A stretch of 64,000 bases of DNA from Polynucleobacter bastaniensis (GCF_018882205.1 NZ_JACVOU010000004.1:1-64000), one strand, 5' to 3'. Shown: positions 45,379 to 54,878, counted from the stretch's first letter. Notes: generated from the sequence alone by a model not told the origin. Translations and numbers: made by a program.

Positions 45379-45570
45379 ATGTCGATGAAAAAAACAGATC
45401 TGTATAAAAACCTAGCTCTGGCAACTGCACAACGCATGAAAAATGCTGCTAAGACGCCAAAGCCAGGTACGGCAGAGGGCATTGCTAAAACCAAAAAGGA
45501 GCTGGCTAGTAGCAATCCTATGCTCGCCTCTTTGATGGGCAAGACAAAGACAAAGTCAAAATCAAAATAG
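45379..45570 (+). CDS. Small basic protein, unknown function
   Basis: A 63-residue protein rich in Lys, Ala and Thr, with a tail of alternating Lys and Ser/Thr. It contains TPKPGTAEGIAKTKKELAS, which looks like an amphipathic helix following a loop. No family recognised. It lies 25 bases after the hydrolase and 9 bases before the acyltransferase, so it may be part of the same transcript. Low-complexity composition means it could be a false gene. Confidence 0.45.
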   Translation: MSMKKTDLYKNLALATAQRMKNAAKTPKPGTAEGIAKTKKELASSNPMLASLMGKTKTKSKSK

Positions 45571-45579
45571 ATCGCCGCA

Positions 45580-46656
45580 TTGCAATCTAAAAATCATTAT
45601 CTTTTAGTTGATTTCTTAAAGACTTTCGCAGCTTTTGCGATTGTTTTTCACCATTTTTCGAACTATGGTCAGTTGGCTGAGGATGCTCGAAACTCTTTTC
45701 CAATAATGATGACTTGGCTGTTTGAATATGGCCGTTTTGCTGTGCAGATCTTTTTGGTGCTGGGTGGTTATTTGGCGGCTAAGTCACTCACGCGTGCAAA
45801 AGATTTAAAAAATCCACACATTCTGCTTAGGACGATTTTCAATCGTTACATACGATTATTCGCTCCTTATGTAGTGGCATTAATTATTACTATTACTTGC
45901 GCATGGCTTGCACGTTTTTGGGTTCAAGATGAATTTGTTGGAGAATCAGAAACATTGGGGCAATTTCTAGCGCATTTATTTTTCCTTCAGGGTATTTTAG
46001 GTTTAGATTCAATTTCTGCTGGCATATGGTATGTGGGAATAGATTGGCAGCTATATGCCATCCTGGCGATCCTCTTAGGAATGTTTCCTGCCTTCAGATC
46101 CGCAATCTGGATTTTGGCTATAGTCTGCGTTTTATCTTTGCTGTACTTTAATAGACATGGTGAATATGAAAATTATTTCATCTACTTCATGGGCCCTTAT
46201 GGCTTAGGCGTTCTGGCACAGCTTTGTAAAAATTATCCTGATCAATTGATTAATCGCCTCGCCAGCCTGCTGATAATAGTGATTGGGGTAGCTATTGTTA
46301 TTAGTAGTTTCCAGCAGATTTGGTTTCGTAACTTTTTAGCTTACGTTGTTGCGATTATGCTGATTTTTTGGGGTGATTGGGCGTACCTTGATCGATGGCG
46401 TGAAAAGAAAAATTCACGAATGCATAAGTTGGTGAATGGCATCTTGTGGTGTAGCAGAAGGTCGTACTGCGTTTTTTTAATGCACTTCTGTTTTATTTTG
46501 CTGGCTAATACGATTTATATCAGCTGGGGCATGAGTCAACACCATGATGGCGCAACGGCGATCGTCCTAATATTTTTTTCTATTGTGGCAAGTTGGCAGG
46601 CCGCTAATTATCTCTATCGATGGGTAGAACTACCATCTAGGAGAATTAAATTCTAA
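45580..46656 (+). CDS. Membrane acyltransferase-3 family protein
   Basis: Without an SGNH domain, this 358-aa protein consists of about ten hydrophobic helices. FLKTFAAFAIVFHHF includes the essential His, and GRFAVQIFLVLGGYLAA is the second motif of the family. WYVGIDWQLYAILAILLG corresponds to the WSLxxExQFY-type block. It probably acetylates or succinylates a glucan or other surface glycan. The start is a TTG at 45580, the only one that keeps the first helix intact. Its stop overlaps the yjgA stop on the other strand by four bases. Confidence 0.8.
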   Translation: MQSKNHYLLVDFLKTFAAFAIVFHHFSNYGQLAEDARNSFPIMMTWLFEYGRFAVQIFLVLGGYLAAKSLTRAKDLKNPHILLRTIFNRYIRLFAPYVVALIITITCAWLARFWVQDEFVGESETLGQFLAHLFFLQGILGLDSISAGIWYVGIDWQLYAILAILLGMFPAFRSAIWILAIVCVLSLLYFNRHGEYENYFIYFMGPYGLGVLAQLCKNYPDQLINRLASLLIIVIGVAIVISSFQQIWFRNFLAYVVAIMLIFWGDWAYLDRWREKKNSRMHKLVNGILWCSRRSYCVFLMHFCFILLANTIYISWGMSQHHDGATAIVLIFFSIVASWQAANYLYRWVELPSRRIKF

Positions 46657-47180
46657 ATACCCATATCCTTTAAGACGCGAAAGATTTCTCGATAAGCCTT
46701 AGGGGGTTTATTGGTTTCTTTTTCTTTTCGAGCATTGCGAATAAGGGTGCGCATGTTCTGAATATCCATATCGGGATATTGCTCAATCATCTTGGTAAAG
46801 GTTTCATCATTTGCGATTAGGCGATCACGATAAGACTCTAGATGATGCAGCTTTGCAGTCTCTGCCTTGCTAATCCCTTGGATGGCATCTAAACGTTTCT
46901 GAATGGCATCCAACTCTTCTTCATCTAAAAAGCGCATGAGTTTGCCAAGATACTGCTTATGACGACGGATTGCCTCAAAACTCTTAATCTTGTTGGTTTC
47001 AGCAATGGAGGCCTTAATAGCCTCATCCATTGGTATGGTCTTCAAGGCATCAGTACTAAGCGCTGCTAGAACTTCAGCCAGCTTTTGGCGCTCGGTCATC
47101 AAGCGCTTTAGCTCGGATTTGCTGGGCCCATCATCAAGATCATCTTTCTTGGGGGTGCGGTTCTTTTCATTGACATGCAT
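46653..47180 (-). CDS. yjgA: YjgA/DarP family ribosome-associated protein
   Basis: This 175-aa protein matches the DUF615 family, which associates with the 50S subunit and helps late assembly. It is helical and charged throughout. Recognisable blocks are GPSKSELKRLMTERQKLAE, AIRRHKQYLGKLMR, LESYRDRLIAND and LRTLIRNARKEK-type MRTLIRNARKEKE. It is a common backbone gene in beta- and gammaproteobacteria. It converges on the acyltransferase gene. Confidence 0.92.
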   Translation of the reverse strand: MHVNEKNRTPKKDDLDDGPSKSELKRLMTERQKLAEVLAALSTDALKTIPMDEAIKASIAETNKIKSFEAIRRHKQYLGKLMRFLDEEELDAIQKRLDAIQGISKAETAKLHHLESYRDRLIANDETFTKMIEQYPDMDIQNMRTLIRNARKEKETNKPPKAYREIFRVLKDMGI

Positions 47181-47211
47181 ATTGTTATTTTAGACGGGTA
47201 TTAAACTTTAA

Positions 47212-47529
47212 TTATTCTTTATTGATTTTCTGTTTTAGTAGCTTCAGATCGGCGCTAGAAAATAACTGGCTTCTTCCAATGATTGATGTAGGCTTTAATC
47301 TGCCGGACTGTACATGTCTTCGTAAAGTGGGAAGCGAGATTTCTAAAAACTCTGCGGCCTCTTCTGCTGAAAATGAAGTATTTCTGAGATGTCCAAATAC
47401 TTGCTCATGCGTGTATTCAGTCTCTTGGAAGGCATTTATTGCAACTAAAGAGAAAAATTTAATGCGTTCTTTCGAGGGCATTTTTTGCACATGAGCAAAA
47501 AGATCCTCTGCGTTCATGAATTGAGTCAT
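47212..47529 (-). CDS. Probable antitoxin with excisionase-like helix-turn-helix
   Basis: The C-terminal half (about residues 48–100) reads FSAEEAAEFLEISLPTLRRH and VQSGRLKPTSIIGRSQLFSS, the winged helix-turn-helix of MerR/excisionase proteins. The N-terminal part is acidic and helical, probably for toxin binding. It follows the RelE/ParE-like gene by 40 bases on the same strand, giving toxin-then-antitoxin order. It would neutralise the toxin and repress the operon at the palindrome upstream. Confidence 0.75.
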   Translation of the reverse strand: MTQFMNAEDLFAHVQKMPSKERIKFFSLVAINAFQETEYTHEQVFGHLRNTSFSAEEAAEFLEISLPTLRRHVQSGRLKPTSIIGRSQLFSSADLKLLKQKINKE

Positions 47530-47569
47530 ATATAGATCTAACTTTCTGTATTGAAATGGCTTGAAGTTG

Positions 47570-47872
47570 TCATTTAAATCGAATTGATTTTTTTAATTGA
47601 GTGTAAAAATTTTCATGAGGCCCTATTTGGCAAAATTTAATCCAAGTTATTTCTATTGCACCTGCAAAATGATCAAATTGGTATGCCATTAAATATTCTT
47701 TTGCGTTAAAGCGAAATTTATAAACAAATACACCCTGAAGGTCTCCTAGCTTTTGTTGACCTATCCTAGGGTTATCGCAAACTTCAGCGACCCTGATTTC
47801 AATTGCTAACTGCAAAGGCTTGGAAGCCTTTTTTACAAACTGGGTAAAAGCTTTTTTAAAGGTAGTTCTCAT
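47570..47872 (-). CDS. RelE/ParE-superfamily toxin candidate
   Basis: At 100 aa, the protein has the RelE/ParE layout: two N-terminal helices (FKKAFTQFVKKASKPLQLAI), a strand block GDLQGVFVYKFRFNAKEYLMAYQFD and a C-terminal strand AIEITWIKF, followed by HENFYTQLKKSIR. Such toxins cleave mRNA on the ribosome or inhibit gyrase, and which applies here cannot be told. The start ATG abuts an 18-bp palindrome, so no Shine–Dalgarno sequence is available and the message may be leaderless. Confidence 0.75.
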   Translation of the reverse strand: MRTTFKKAFTQFVKKASKPLQLAIEIRVAEVCDNPRIGQQKLGDLQGVFVYKFRFNAKEYLMAYQFDHFAGAIEITWIKFCQIGPHENFYTQLKKSIRFK

Positions 47873-47889
47873 GATCTAATATTAGATCA
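47872..47889. promoter_or_regulatory. Perfect 18-bp palindrome, candidate TA operator
   Basis: TGATCTAATATTAGATCA is fully self-complementary. Its left edge overlaps the first base of the toxin start codon (minus strand). A looser dyad, GATTT–AAATC, follows at 47895–47910. Position and symmetry fit an autoregulatory operator for the antitoxin. Confidence 0.65.
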
Positions 47890-47992
47890 ATACTGATTTT
47901 ATATCAAATCAACAAAAGTAACAAGAATTACTTGATTCGTTAGGATGGTGAATAATGAGTACAGTGCTCCATATACATATAAATACAGAGAC

Positions 47993-49636
47993 ATGACCCA
48001 AGCCTCTTCACAAAACACCTACGACTACATCATCATCGGCGCTGGCAGCGCGGGCTGTATGTTGGCTAAACGCCTGACTGAGAACCCCGCTAAACGAGTT
48101 CTTCTAATTGAGGCTGGTAAGAACGACAACTACATCTGGATACATGTACCAGTTGGCTACTTATATTGCATCGACAACCCAAGAGCGGATTGGCGTTTTA
48201 AGACTGCTGCTGAAAAAGGTCTCAACGGACGCTCACTGCTATATCCACGCGGTCGGGTTTTAGGTGGCTGCTCATCTATCAACGGCATGATTTATATGCG
48301 TGGCCAAGAAGGTGATTACGCATCTTGGGTTCAGGCAACCGGTGACGACTCATGGTCTTGGAAAAATGCATTGCGTCGCTACAAATCATTTGAGGACTAT
48401 CACGGTGCTGCTAATCAGTGGCATGGCAAAGGCGGTGAGTGGACTGTGTCTCAGCAGCGTTTGCGTTGGCCCATCATGGATGTTTTCAAAGAAGCTGCAG
48501 TAGAGGTAGGCATTCCGGCATCAGATGACTTTAACCAGGGCGATAACTTCGGAGTCGGTTACTTTGATGTGAGTCAGCGTAAAGGTTGGCGCCTGAATAC
48601 TTCCAAAGCATTTTTGCGTGATGCCGCTAAGCGGTCTAACCTCACTGTGATTACTGAAGCGATGGTTAATAAGTTATTAATTGATCCAAGTTCTAAAAAT
48701 TGCTTCGGCGTTCAATATATTCAAGATGGCAAAATAATCGATGTGCGTTGCACTGCTGCTGATGCTACCCATCAAGGCGAAGTGATTTTGAGTGCAGGCG
48801 CCATTGGTAGTGTGCAGGTTCTAGAGCGCTCGGGCGTTGGATCAGCTACGCATCTGAATAAACTGGGCATCCCCGTCATCACAGATTTACCGGGCGTGGG
48901 TGAAAACTTACAAGACCATTTGCAATTGCGCATGATCTACAAGGTCAATGGTATTAAGACTCTCAATACGAAGGCGAACACCTGGTTTGGCAAGCTGCTC
49001 ATTGGCATGGAGTATGCATTTAAGCGCTCTGGCCCGATGTCGATGGCCCCTTCACAGCTGGGTGCTTTTGCATATAGCTCACCAGATCAGCCCTCTGCCA
49101 ATTTGGAGTATCACGTGCAACCGCTATCACTAGAAAAGTTTGGCGAAGATTTGCATTCCTTTAATGCAATTACTGCCAGCGTTTGTAACTTGCGACCAAC
49201 ATCACGCGGTAGTGTGCACATCAGCTCGATTGATCCAGAAGCGCCTCCAGTGATTGCGCCCAATTATTTATCAACCGACGAAGATCGCAAAGTAGCAGCA
49301 GATGCATTGCGTCTCACGCGCAAGATTGTGGCAAGCCCCGCGCTCAAGCCATATACGCCAGATGAGTACAAGCCAGGCAAGCAATATCAAAGTGATGAAG
49401 AACTCATCAAAGCCGCCGGAGATATTGGCACGACAATTTTTCATCCAGTAGGCACCTGCAAGATGGGGCGCGATGATGATCCGATGGCAGTACTAGATTC
49501 ACAATTACGAGTGAGAGGCATTCATCATCTGAGAGTGGTTGATGCCTCCGCAATGCCAACTATTACTTCTGGCAATACTGCAGCGCCTACGATGATGATT
49601 GCGCAACGCGCTGTTGAATTGCTTACTGGTGAGTAG
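47993..49636 (+). CDS. GMC-family FAD-dependent oxidoreductase (alcohol/choline dehydrogenase-like)
   Basis: YDYIIIGAGSAGCMLAKRLT is the FAD-binding loop and LYPRGRVLGGCSSINGMIYM the first GMC signature. GAIGSVQVLERSGVG is the second. The C-terminal FHPVGTCKMG holds the catalytic His and PTITSGNTAAPTMMIA ends the FAD domain. It oxidises an alcohol to the aldehyde, like AlkJ or BetA. ATG 47993 gives 547 aa and places the FAD loop about 12 residues in. The frame extends to 47945, but that start would add a stretch foreign to the family. Confidence 0.88.
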   Translation: MTQASSQNTYDYIIIGAGSAGCMLAKRLTENPAKRVLLIEAGKNDNYIWIHVPVGYLYCIDNPRADWRFKTAAEKGLNGRSLLYPRGRVLGGCSSINGMIYMRGQEGDYASWVQATGDDSWSWKNALRRYKSFEDYHGAANQWHGKGGEWTVSQQRLRWPIMDVFKEAAVEVGIPASDDFNQGDNFGVGYFDVSQRKGWRLNTSKAFLRDAAKRSNLTVITEAMVNKLLIDPSSKNCFGVQYIQDGKIIDVRCTAADATHQGEVILSAGAIGSVQVLERSGVGSATHLNKLGIPVITDLPGVGENLQDHLQLRMIYKVNGIKTLNTKANTWFGKLLIGMEYAFKRSGPMSMAPSQLGAFAYSSPDQPSANLEYHVQPLSLEKFGEDLHSFNAITASVCNLRPTSRGSVHISSIDPEAPPVIAPNYLSTDEDRKVAADALRLTRKIVASPALKPYTPDEYKPGKQYQSDEELIKAAGDIGTTIFHPVGTCKMGRDDDPMAVLDSQLRVRGIHHLRVVDASAMPTITSGNTAAPTMMIAQRAVELLTGE

Positions 49637-50558
49637 TTCAAAAATATCCGGCAGTTCGCAGTTGCATCCCGGGCTTCCTGCAAGCCATTTATTGCTAGCG
49701 CTCGCCATCGTTGCTGTTTGGGGAACGAACTTTGTAGTGATCAAGGTTTCTCTTGAAAGCTTCCCACCATTTTTGTTCGCCGCCCTGCGATATATCTTTG
49801 CTTTATTGCCGGTAGTATTTTTTATGCCTAAACCCAAAGTCTCTTGGGTAAACCTGTGTATCTATGGTTTGGCAACTGGGTTAGGGCAGTTCGGCGTGAT
49901 GTATTTCGCGATTGATGGGCGTATCTCCCCTGGACTTGCATCATTGGTAATTCAGACGCAGGTATTTTTTACGATTGGCTTTGCGATGTTCTTTGCTAAA
50001 GAAAGTCTCAGGTTGTATCAGGCAGTGGCCGTAGCGATAGCGATGACGGGTTTGGTCATTATTGCGCTGCACACCGATGCTACAACGACTTTCCTGGGTC
50101 TGGCCTTAGTCGTGTTTGCCGGTTTCTCTTGGGGGATTGCAAATACAGTGAGCCGCAGGGCTGGTGCCATCAATATGCTGTCTTATGTAGTTTGGGCAAG
50201 CGCTTTCTCAATACCTCCTTTACTGCTTGTTTCACTCATTTTTGAGGGTGGTGCCAGCCATTTATGGGAAGTTACCTTGGTGGCGCCCATGGGAGCTTGG
50301 ATTGGAGTGCTCTGGCAGGCATGGGCTAATACTCTGTTTGGCTATGCTGCTTGGGGCTGGTTGCTCTCTAGGCACCCAGCAGCTGTGGTCGCTCCTGCCC
50401 CCCTGCTAGTACCTATCTTTGGAATGGGGGCGTCAGCCTTTTTCCTGGGTGAGACCTTGCCAGACTGGAAAATCATGGCTGCAGGCCTCGTAATTGCTGG
50501 TTTAGTGGTGAATCTTTTCTGGCCCGCATTGCGGGAAAAAAGTCGTCAGTTTTTTTAA
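49629..50558 (+). CDS. EamA/DMT-superfamily transporter
   Basis: Ten hydrophobic helices in two repeats characterise this drug/metabolite transporter. AIVAVWGTNFVVIKVSLESF and the second-repeat GFSWGIANTVSRRAG are the paired EamA signatures. The protein resembles EamA, which exports O-acetylserine and cysteine, and other amino-acid exporters. GTG 49629, overlapping the GMC stop, is my choice; a TTG at 49599 is possible. The overlap implies cotranscription with the oxidoreductase. Confidence 0.85.
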   Translation: MSSSKISGSSQLHPGLPASHLLLALAIVAVWGTNFVVIKVSLESFPPFLFAALRYIFALLPVVFFMPKPKVSWVNLCIYGLATGLGQFGVMYFAIDGRISPGLASLVIQTQVFFTIGFAMFFAKESLRLYQAVAVAIAMTGLVIIALHTDATTTFLGLALVVFAGFSWGIANTVSRRAGAINMLSYVVWASAFSIPPLLLVSLIFEGGASHLWEVTLVAPMGAWIGVLWQAWANTLFGYAAWGWLLSRHPAAVVAPAPLLVPIFGMGASAFFLGETLPDWKIMAAGLVIAGLVVNLFWPALREKSRQFF

Positions 50559-50702
50559 AACGACCTTTATCCCTAGGGGCTAATGTAAAACCCTAATACT
50601 GAGCCCTTTTTTTGCCCCTAAATGACTGTAAGATAGCCACTCGCCTTAAGAAGTACCTAAAAAAGAACTTATTTAATTAGCATTTTTAGTCATGGAGACT
50701 TT

Positions 50703-51887
50703 ATGAATATTCGTCGTCACATTTTTGCAGTGGCAGCTGCTGCAATGTTATCAACCGGCGCTTATGCTGCCGATATCAAAGTAGGCGTAATCGGCCCATT
50801 CACTGGCGGCTCAGCTTCAATGGGCGTGAGTATGCGTGATGGCGTGCGTTTGGCTACTAAAGAAATTAACGCAGCTGGTGGCATTGACGGCAACAAGATT
50901 GTTTTAGTTGAGCGCGATGACGAGGCTAAAAACGAGCGTGGCGTACAAATTGCACAAGAATTAATCAATAACGAAAAAGTGGCTGCTACTCTGGGTTATA
51001 TCAATACTGGTGTGGCCTTGGCATCACAACGCTTCTTCCAAGAGGCAAAGATTCCAGTCATCAACAACGTTGCTACTGGTACTTTGGTAACTAAGCAATT
51101 TCCAAATGCTGCTGAAAACTATGTATTCCGTACCTCTGCTGCTGACAACATCCAAGCTCCAATGATCGCTAAAGAAGCGGTTGAGAAGCGTGGCTTGAAG
51201 AAAGTAGCTATCTTGGCTGACTCTACTAACTATGGTCAGCTAGGTCGTGAGGATATGGAAAAAGCGCTCAAGACTTATGGCGTCACTCCAGTTGCTACTG
51301 AAAAGTTCAACCTCGGTGACGTTGATATGACTTCACAGTTGCTCAAGGCAAAAAATGCTGGTGCAGAGGTTATTTTGACTTATGCAATTGGACCTGAGTT
51401 GGCACAAATTGCTAACGGTATGGCGAAATTGGGTTGGAAAAAGCCAATGATCGGTTCATGGACATTGTCTATGGCCAGCTTCATTGATACAGCTGGCAAG
51501 AATGGTAACGGCGCAACAATGCCAGAGACTTTCATTCAGAATCCCCCAACAACACCAAAGCGTAAAGCTTTCGTTGAGGCATACCTGAAGGATTTCAAAC
51601 CAAAGAACGGCATCATCGCTTCCCCAGTGTCAGCAGCTCAAGGTTACGACTCTGTATATCTCTTGGCAGCTGCTATCAAGCAAGCTAAGGGTACAGAAGG
51701 TCCAAAGATCTTGGCCGCATTGCAAGATCTGAAAACTCCAGTTGAGGGCGTTGTAATGACTTATAACAAGCCATTTAGCGCAACTGACCATGAGGCTATC
51801 AAAGCTAAAGATGTAGTGATGGGCATTGTTGAGGACGGCAAGGTTGAGTTCTTGAATGCTGAAGATGCAACAGCTAAGAAGAAGTAA
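50703..51887 (+). CDS. livK: Branched-chain amino-acid ABC transporter, periplasmic binding protein (LivK-like)
   Basis: A signal peptide (MNIRRHIFAVAAAAMLSTG, cut after AYA) leads to DIKVGVIGPFTGGSASMGVS, the start of Leu/Ile/Val-binding (Peripla_BP_6) proteins. KEINAAGGIDGNKIVLVERD is the family's second hallmark. The 394-aa protein would deliver a branched-chain amino acid or amide to the LivH/LivM complex downstream. GGAG lies eight bases before the ATG. Codon use is notably regular, suggesting high expression. A strong hairpin terminator follows, so it can be made in excess over the membrane parts. Confidence 0.9.
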   Translation: MNIRRHIFAVAAAAMLSTGAYAADIKVGVIGPFTGGSASMGVSMRDGVRLATKEINAAGGIDGNKIVLVERDDEAKNERGVQIAQELINNEKVAATLGYINTGVALASQRFFQEAKIPVINNVATGTLVTKQFPNAAENYVFRTSAADNIQAPMIAKEAVEKRGLKKVAILADSTNYGQLGREDMEKALKTYGVTPVATEKFNLGDVDMTSQLLKAKNAGAEVILTYAIGPELAQIANGMAKLGWKKPMIGSWTLSMASFIDTAGKNGNGATMPETFIQNPPTTPKRKAFVEAYLKDFKPKNGIIASPVSAAQGYDSVYLLAAAIKQAKGTEGPKILAALQDLKTPVEGVVMTYNKPFSATDHEAIKAKDVVMGIVEDGKVEFLNAEDATAKKK

Positions 51888-51950
51888 TCCTTCTTAGAGT
51901 GGGTGCGGAAACTCAAATTTTCCGTACTGAAGCAATTTAAAAGGTATTAA

Positions 51951-51987
51951 TAAGCAAAACGCCGCCCGCAAGGCGGCGTTTTGCTTA
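51951..51987 (+). terminator. Strong hairpin between livK and livH
   Basis: TAAGCAAAACGCCGCC pairs with GGCGGCGTTTTGCTTA across a CGCAA loop to give a perfect 16-bp stem whose 3' arm has TTTT. It sits 64 bases after the livK stop. It would terminate most transcripts and protect the livK mRNA 3' end. Confidence 0.85.
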
Positions 51988-52037
51988 CAATGTCGGATCG
52001 TTCATAAAACAGTTTTAGAATTTTTTAGGTCTACATC

Positions 52038-52916
52038 ATGGAAATGTTTGCACAAATCCTCTCCAGCGGTATAGCGGTGGGCATGATCTACGCGGTCATT
52101 GCTTTCGGCTTTCAGCTGACTTTTGCCACATCTGGCACATTGAATTTCGGTCAAGGTGAGGCCTTAATGTTGGGCGCCTTGGTTGGTCTGACCTGCGTTG
52201 ACATGTTCGGCATGAACTACTGGCTCATGATTCCAATAGTCTGCCTTTTCGGTATGGTGCAAGGCGGCTTCGTTGAGCTGATTGGTGTTCGTCCCGCTAT
52301 TAAGATTAAGTCTGAGTTCGGTTGGATTATGTCCACTATCGCATTGGGCATTATTTTTAAGAACGTCGCTGAAAACATTTGGGGTCGTGATGCATTGCCA
52401 TTTCCATCCCCGCTGCCGATGGAGCCAATGGAATTTCTTGGGGCAAATATTTTGCCAATGGAAATCTTGGTTGTAGTCGGAGCCTTAGTCATGATGTTGT
52501 TGGTGGAGTTCTTTAACCGTAAAACAATTTACGGTAAAGCGGTTGTCGCAACGGCAAACGATCGCGATGCTGCCGGCTTAATGGGTATTAATACTAGCTT
52601 GGTAATTACCTTCTCCTATGCACTGTCATCCTTAACTGCTGCCTTCGCAGGTGTGCTGATTGCACCGTTGACATTAACTGGCGCTGCTATGGGTGGCGCT
52701 TTGGGTTTAAAAGCATTTGCAGTGGCCATTATTGGCGGCCTATCCAGTGGTATGGGAATCATTGTGGGTGGTTTGATTCTCGGAATTGTTGAGACTGCCA
52801 CAGGCTTTTATATTTCTACTGGCTACAAAGACGTACCAGGCTTGATCTTGCTCTTATTAGTGCTTGCATTTAAGCCATCTGGTCTCTTTGGTAAAACTGC
52901 AATCAAGAAAGTTTAA
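52038..52916 (+). CDS. livH: Branched-chain amino-acid ABC transporter permease (LivH-like)
   Basis: This is a LivH-type inner-membrane permease (292 aa) with about eight helices. GMIYAVIAFGFQLTFATSGT and TLNFGQGEALMLGA are the N-terminal family motif, and NDRDAAGLMGINTSLVITF is the cytoplasmic EAA-like loop that docks with the ATPase. The next gene starts two bases after its stop. With LivM it forms the pore. Confidence 0.9.
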   Translation: MEMFAQILSSGIAVGMIYAVIAFGFQLTFATSGTLNFGQGEALMLGALVGLTCVDMFGMNYWLMIPIVCLFGMVQGGFVELIGVRPAIKIKSEFGWIMSTIALGIIFKNVAENIWGRDALPFPSPLPMEPMEFLGANILPMEILVVVGALVMMLLVEFFNRKTIYGKAVVATANDRDAAGLMGINTSLVITFSYALSSLTAAFAGVLIAPLTLTGAAMGGALGLKAFAVAIIGGLSSGMGIIVGGLILGIVETATGFYISTGYKDVPGLILLLLVLAFKPSGLFGKTAIKKV

Positions 52917-52918
52917 TA

Positions 52919-54847
52919 ATGAAATCGAAGTCTCTATTACCCCTATTAATTGCAATTGTTGGCTTATTCAGCCTGCCTTTATTCATTAGTAATCCGTACT
53001 ACATTCATTTGATAGAAACGATTCTGATTTACACCATTCTGTTATATGGCTTAGATATCGTGGTGGGTTACGTTGGTCAAGTTTCTTTAGGTCATGCTGC
53101 ATTGTTCGGAATTGGTTCGTATACCGCTGGTGTATTGTTTTTCCATTTCGGCACTCCAATTTGGCTGACCTTGCCAGCATCAATCGTTGTCACAGCGATC
53201 TTCGGTGGAATCTTGGCCCTGCCTGCACTGAAAGTGATTGGACCTTATTTAGCCATGGTGACCTTGGCATTTGGAACAATTGCCCAGATCTTAATTAACG
53301 AGATGACATGGCTCACAGAAGGCCCATTAGGAATCAAAATTCCTAAGCCTGATCTGATGGGTGCCCCAATGTCAAAGGCACAGTTTTTCTGGTTGGTCTG
53401 TATTGTTTTGATTATTGCGATGGTAGTGGTTGACCGTTTTGTTAAATCCCAGATGGGCCGTGCTTTTGAGGCCTTACGTGATAGTCCGGTGGCTTGCGAC
53501 TGTATGGGTGTCTCGGTTTATCGCTTCAAAGTCATTGCCTTCGTAATTAGTGCTGGCTTTGCTGGTCTGGCTGGTTGCTTGTATGCTTACTCGGAGCAAT
53601 ACATCTCCCCAAATACCTATAACAATGAATTAGCCGTCCTTTTCTTGTTGGCAGTCATTATGGGTGGCCGTAAGTCTCGTTTGGGTGCCTTACTAGGTGC
53701 GGCGATTATTGTTCTATTGCCAAAGCTTCTCGACGATATTAATTTATTCCGTATCGTTGCTTCTACGATCGCAGTTGTGGTTGCAGTTGGTGCGGCTATG
53801 GCTCTCTCCAAGAAAGTCACCACGCCAAGACGCGTGATGGTGCCTTTGGCAGGAGTGGTTGGTCTGGCAGCATTCTCATTCTGGTTAGACAGAATCTCCG
53901 ATTGGCGTTTGAGTATTTTCGGCTTCATGATTTTGTTGGTGGTGTATTACCTTCAAAACGGTATCGTTGGTTTTGCGAAGAGCTTCTACCAATCCATCGT
54001 CGGTAAAACAGTTACCACCCGTGGTGAAAAAGCAGACGACATTGATGATTCAATCAGCTTCATTAGCGCAGTCAACAATCAAAATGCAGGCACCGAGCTT
54101 CTTAAGGTTGACTCTGTGCTGATGCAGTTTGGTGGCTTGAAGGCTCTGAACAATGTTGACCTCAGTATTAAGCGCGGAACTATTCATGGTCTGATTGGTC
54201 CAAACGGCTCCGGTAAGAGCACCATGATGAACGTTCTGACTGGTATCTATCAGCCTACAGCTGGTAATGTGCTGTATGCAGGTCAGAGCGTAGTTGGTCG
54301 CACTTCCTCTGATATTGCTTTATCTGGTATCGCACGTACCTTCCAAAACGTTCAGCTCTTCGGTGAAATGACTGCCATCCAAAATATTTTGGTTGGCTTG
54401 CATCACACCTTTAAATCCAATATGTTCGAGATTGCGCTGAACCTGCCAAGCTACAAAAAGGAATCGCAAGAAGCATATGCTCGTGCGATGGCCTTGCTGA
54501 AGTTTGTGGGCTTGGAAGATTTAGCGAATGAAGAGGCGCGTAATTTGCCATACGGTAAACAACGCTCCTTAGAGATCGCCCGTGCCTTGGCTTTGGATCC
54601 AGAATTGCTCTTGTTGGATGAGCCAGCTGCTGGTTTGACAGCCCCAGACATTAAAGAACTCTTGCGCATTATTCGTAAGATCCGCGATAGCGGTATTACC
54701 TTCATCCTGATTGAGCATCATATGGATGTGGTGATGTCAGTCTGCGATATCGTTTCTGTATTGGACTTCGGTCAGAAGATTGCAGAAGGTAAACCAGCTG
54801 AAGTTCAGGCAGACGAGAAGGTGATTCATGCCTACTTGGGTACTTAA
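52919..54847 (+). CDS. livM-livG: Fused LivM permease and LivG ATPase
   Basis: This 642-aa protein fuses two ABC components. Residues about 1–360 are LivM, with about nine to ten helices, YGLDIVVGYVGQVSLGHAAL and the loop EALRDSPVACDCMGVSVYRF. Residues about 395–642 are LivG: Walker A GPNGSGKST, the Q-loop region GIARTFQNVQLFGEMTA, signature LPYGKQRSLEIARAL, Walker B LLLLDEPAAGL and the switch His in IEHHMDV. Fused LivMG proteins are known in betaproteobacteria. The encoded transporter would be LivH–LivMG–LivF. Confidence 0.92.
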   Translation: MKSKSLLPLLIAIVGLFSLPLFISNPYYIHLIETILIYTILLYGLDIVVGYVGQVSLGHAALFGIGSYTAGVLFFHFGTPIWLTLPASIVVTAIFGGILALPALKVIGPYLAMVTLAFGTIAQILINEMTWLTEGPLGIKIPKPDLMGAPMSKAQFFWLVCIVLIIAMVVVDRFVKSQMGRAFEALRDSPVACDCMGVSVYRFKVIAFVISAGFAGLAGCLYAYSEQYISPNTYNNELAVLFLLAVIMGGRKSRLGALLGAAIIVLLPKLLDDINLFRIVASTIAVVVAVGAAMALSKKVTTPRRVMVPLAGVVGLAAFSFWLDRISDWRLSIFGFMILLVVYYLQNGIVGFAKSFYQSIVGKTVTTRGEKADDIDDSISFISAVNNQNAGTELLKVDSVLMQFGGLKALNNVDLSIKRGTIHGLIGPNGSGKSTMMNVLTGIYQPTAGNVLYAGQSVVGRTSSDIALSGIARTFQNVQLFGEMTAIQNILVGLHHTFKSNMFEIALNLPSYKKESQEAYARAMALLKFVGLEDLANEEARNLPYGKQRSLEIARALALDPELLLLDEPAAGLTAPDIKELLRIIRKIRDSGITFILIEHHMDVVMSVCDIVSVLDFGQKIAEGKPAEVQADEKVIHAYLGT

Positions 54848-54878
54848 TCACTAGAACCATATTGAATCGGTAAATACC

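Noticed and set aside
53617-53928. - strand open frame within the livMG fusion
   Set aside because: Antisense to membrane-helix codons, which often leave the other strand open.
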